Shown here in pieces: positions 62,380-64,000 of a stretch of DNA of 64,000 nt. Position numbers and translations under genes: made by a program. The stretch is from Owenia fusiformis. Its lineage: Eukaryota; Annelida; Polychaeta; Sabellida; Oweniidae. The stretch lies in NCBI GenBank assembly GCA_903813345.2, contig CAIIXF020000008.1, positions 10,071,278 to 10,135,277 of the forward strand. The letters run 5' to 3'. How positions within the stretch are numbered: the stretch's first letter is position 1; every line of letters starts with the position of its first letter. The notes beneath the pieces were generated by a model. That model was given only the letters and a program-made list of their open reading frames with translations, had not been told where the DNA came from and made no database searches.

Positions 62380-62791
62380 GGGGAGGCATCAAAAGATCAA
62401 TGTCTGATAGAAAACTAAATAAATCTAGTTTGGGGGGGAGGGGGTCAAAGCTATTTCAGTTTGCTATCCGACAAATTTCAACATTTAATTTTTTTTCAAT
62501 TTCGACCCAAAATGCCTTGGAATGGTTTAAAAATAAAGACTTTACCAGATGCCCTCTTCGCCAAGATGCATGCAACATGGAATATTATGCCTATTGTTAT
62601 TGGCACATGTTTTAAGAATCATAATAAGTTATAGTACTGCCCCATGAAAATCCAAATTGAGTCGCTAAAACATGTGAAAAGTCCGCGATCAACTTTCATT
62701 GTATTTAGTTTTGAGGGGGAGGGGGGGGGGTCTAACTCAAAACTAGATTTATTTAGTTTCCTATCAGACATTGAACTTTTGATGCCTCCCC
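62380..62791. mobile_element. PIF/Harbinger-type MITE, 412 bp, TTA-flanked
   Basis: Left GGGGAGGCATCAAAAGATCA and the inverted right end (TTTTGATGCCTCCCC) begin inverted repeats of about 70 bp through TGTCTGATAG and AACTAAATAAATCTAG. TTA abuts both ends (62377-62379 and 62792-62794), fitting the 3-bp TWA duplication of PIF/Harbinger elements. No transposase. Confidence 0.75.
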
Positions 62792-63780
62792 TTACAGTCA
62801 AAGTACTTGTTAATTGAATTTGTCAACTTTTGATATAAAGGATGCAGATAGTCTGATTACAATGGCTGAATCCGATAAGAAGGATTTTCTTGTCAAGTAT
62901 GTTAAAGTCTTTTATAAAGATACTTTTCAATTTTCATTTACAGTAGAAAAATTTCAGTCAAGCATGCAATTTTCATTAATTCGTATTTTTCTTTGTAGTT
63001 CTTGCCATTAAATGGATTCTTTTGTCTATTTATAATTTGAAAATTTGATGTTTGTAAAATTCATGGATTCAGAGCAATCAACAAACAGGAATTTTTACAT
63101 TCAAGCGCAATCAAAATGTTTTACAGTATTTCAGTTATCCCTAAGAAGTAATACCTTTAATTGCATTCAATTGAATTAACCTCCGACAGTGCACTGAACT
63201 CTAATTATAAGAGGACATTGTAACATTAAGGTACCAAACTGCCTGACTCTGCATATTGATTGGAGATTTGTTAATTAATCAACTTGAGTCACTTCTTTTG
63301 AATGAGGCTTTGTTTGTCTTTGAGAACAAGCTGTAAAATCAGTGAAAATGATGTTCTTAGCGAGAGAGCTTTTATGTAACATAGATAGGGTTTGTTACGT
63401 TAAAAGAATTTGTAAAATGGCTGTTCAGGAATTTGCTACTTTGTTATACAGTCCTTGATGAGAGTAATAGATCCGATCTGTGATTGTGATTTTGTAGGAC
63501 TTGAGTGCTTTTTCTGATGCATTGGGATACCTTGAATGATAATCAAGTTGACCTTGGTTGACAAATAACTTTATTAACTTCTTTGCTGTCTTGGAGCATG
63601 TACGCAGGATGTCTCCAGAGTACATCCTACAGAACCCGGAAAGAGGTCAGAATTAAATTCAAGAGCTAAAATGGTGAATTTCCTTGTTTTATTAATAGTG
63701 GTGCTAAGTACTTGTGACATTGAGTATTAAACAAATACTGGATGACTATGAGGTGGATATGCCAGAATGCCTATCCAAGG

Positions 63781-63831
63781 AAAAAAATACTAGGCGAGGC
63801 GAAGCCGTCGAGCCGAGCCTAGTATTTTTTT
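63781..63831. repeat. 51-bp palindromic repeat
   Basis: AAAAAAATACTAGGC (63781-63795) and GCCTAGTATTTTTTT (63817-63831) are perfect inverted arms around a CpG-rich, partly self-complementary centre (GAGGCGAAGCCGTCGAGCC). Confidence 0.85.
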
Positions 63832-64000
63832 CGAACCATTTTTTTAACCTTTTTGAATTGTATTTGTGAAATGAGGAAATGCAGTTTATGCAATAAAGGA
63901 TTGAGATGCATTTTGAAATGATATGTCTATTAACGATAGAGAGATTGTTGGACGTATTCTTGACTTTTCCATGATCCTCATTTGATACATCATGCCTCAG

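Overview
The window is AT-rich, intron-rich animal DNA. The gene set (a ciliary dynein assembly factor, a peripherin-type tetraspanin and an oestrogen-related receptor), introns up to about 17 kb, and a dense load of foldback elements, MITEs, a Penelope-like remnant and hAT fragments suggest a bilaterian invertebrate, probably marine. I cannot name the phylum from the sequence.

Three protein-coding genes can be reconstructed by eye, with splice sites and phases that agree. (1) Kintoun/DNAAF2, + strand, 390-7276: three exons (390-2087, 5764-5916, 6380-7276), 915 aa, complete. (2) A peripherin-2/ROM1-like tetraspanin, - strand, 19193-15812: five exons (19193-18798, 18463-18291, 17950-17713, 17064-16923, 16116-15812), 417 aa, complete, with an unusual Tyr-rich repeat tail. 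(3) The 5' half of an oestrogen-related receptor (ERR, NR3B), + strand: a probable promoter and leader exon near 21143-21295, a start-codon exon at 25660-25918, a 75-nt in-frame exon at 30572-30646, and the exon at 47643-48050 that carries the SUMO/phospho switch and the first DNA-binding zinc finger. The rest of the receptor was not found and probably lies beyond 64000.

Layout: 1-389 kintoun promoter; 390-7276 kintoun; 7277-15811 a gene-free block of nested repeats; 15812-19193 tetraspanin; 19194-21140 intergenic with a Penelope-like fragment; 21143-64000 ERR promoter, exons and very large introns full of minisatellites and MITEs.

The observations most worth checking: several candidate alternative first exons of ERR, all ending in the same phase as the shared acceptor at 47643; a 1,004-bp element with perfect 9-bp target duplications and inverted termini built of 9-bp tandem repeats (Rehavkus/Mutator-like); a 38-bp palindrome flanked by perfect 8-bp direct repeats whose core recurs in a 762-bp foldback element; a two-copy MITE carrying a CTCF-like core; and an internal TATA-type promoter with an in-phase first exon inside the first kintoun intron. 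The three genes share no obvious pathway; they look like ordinary chromosomal neighbours.
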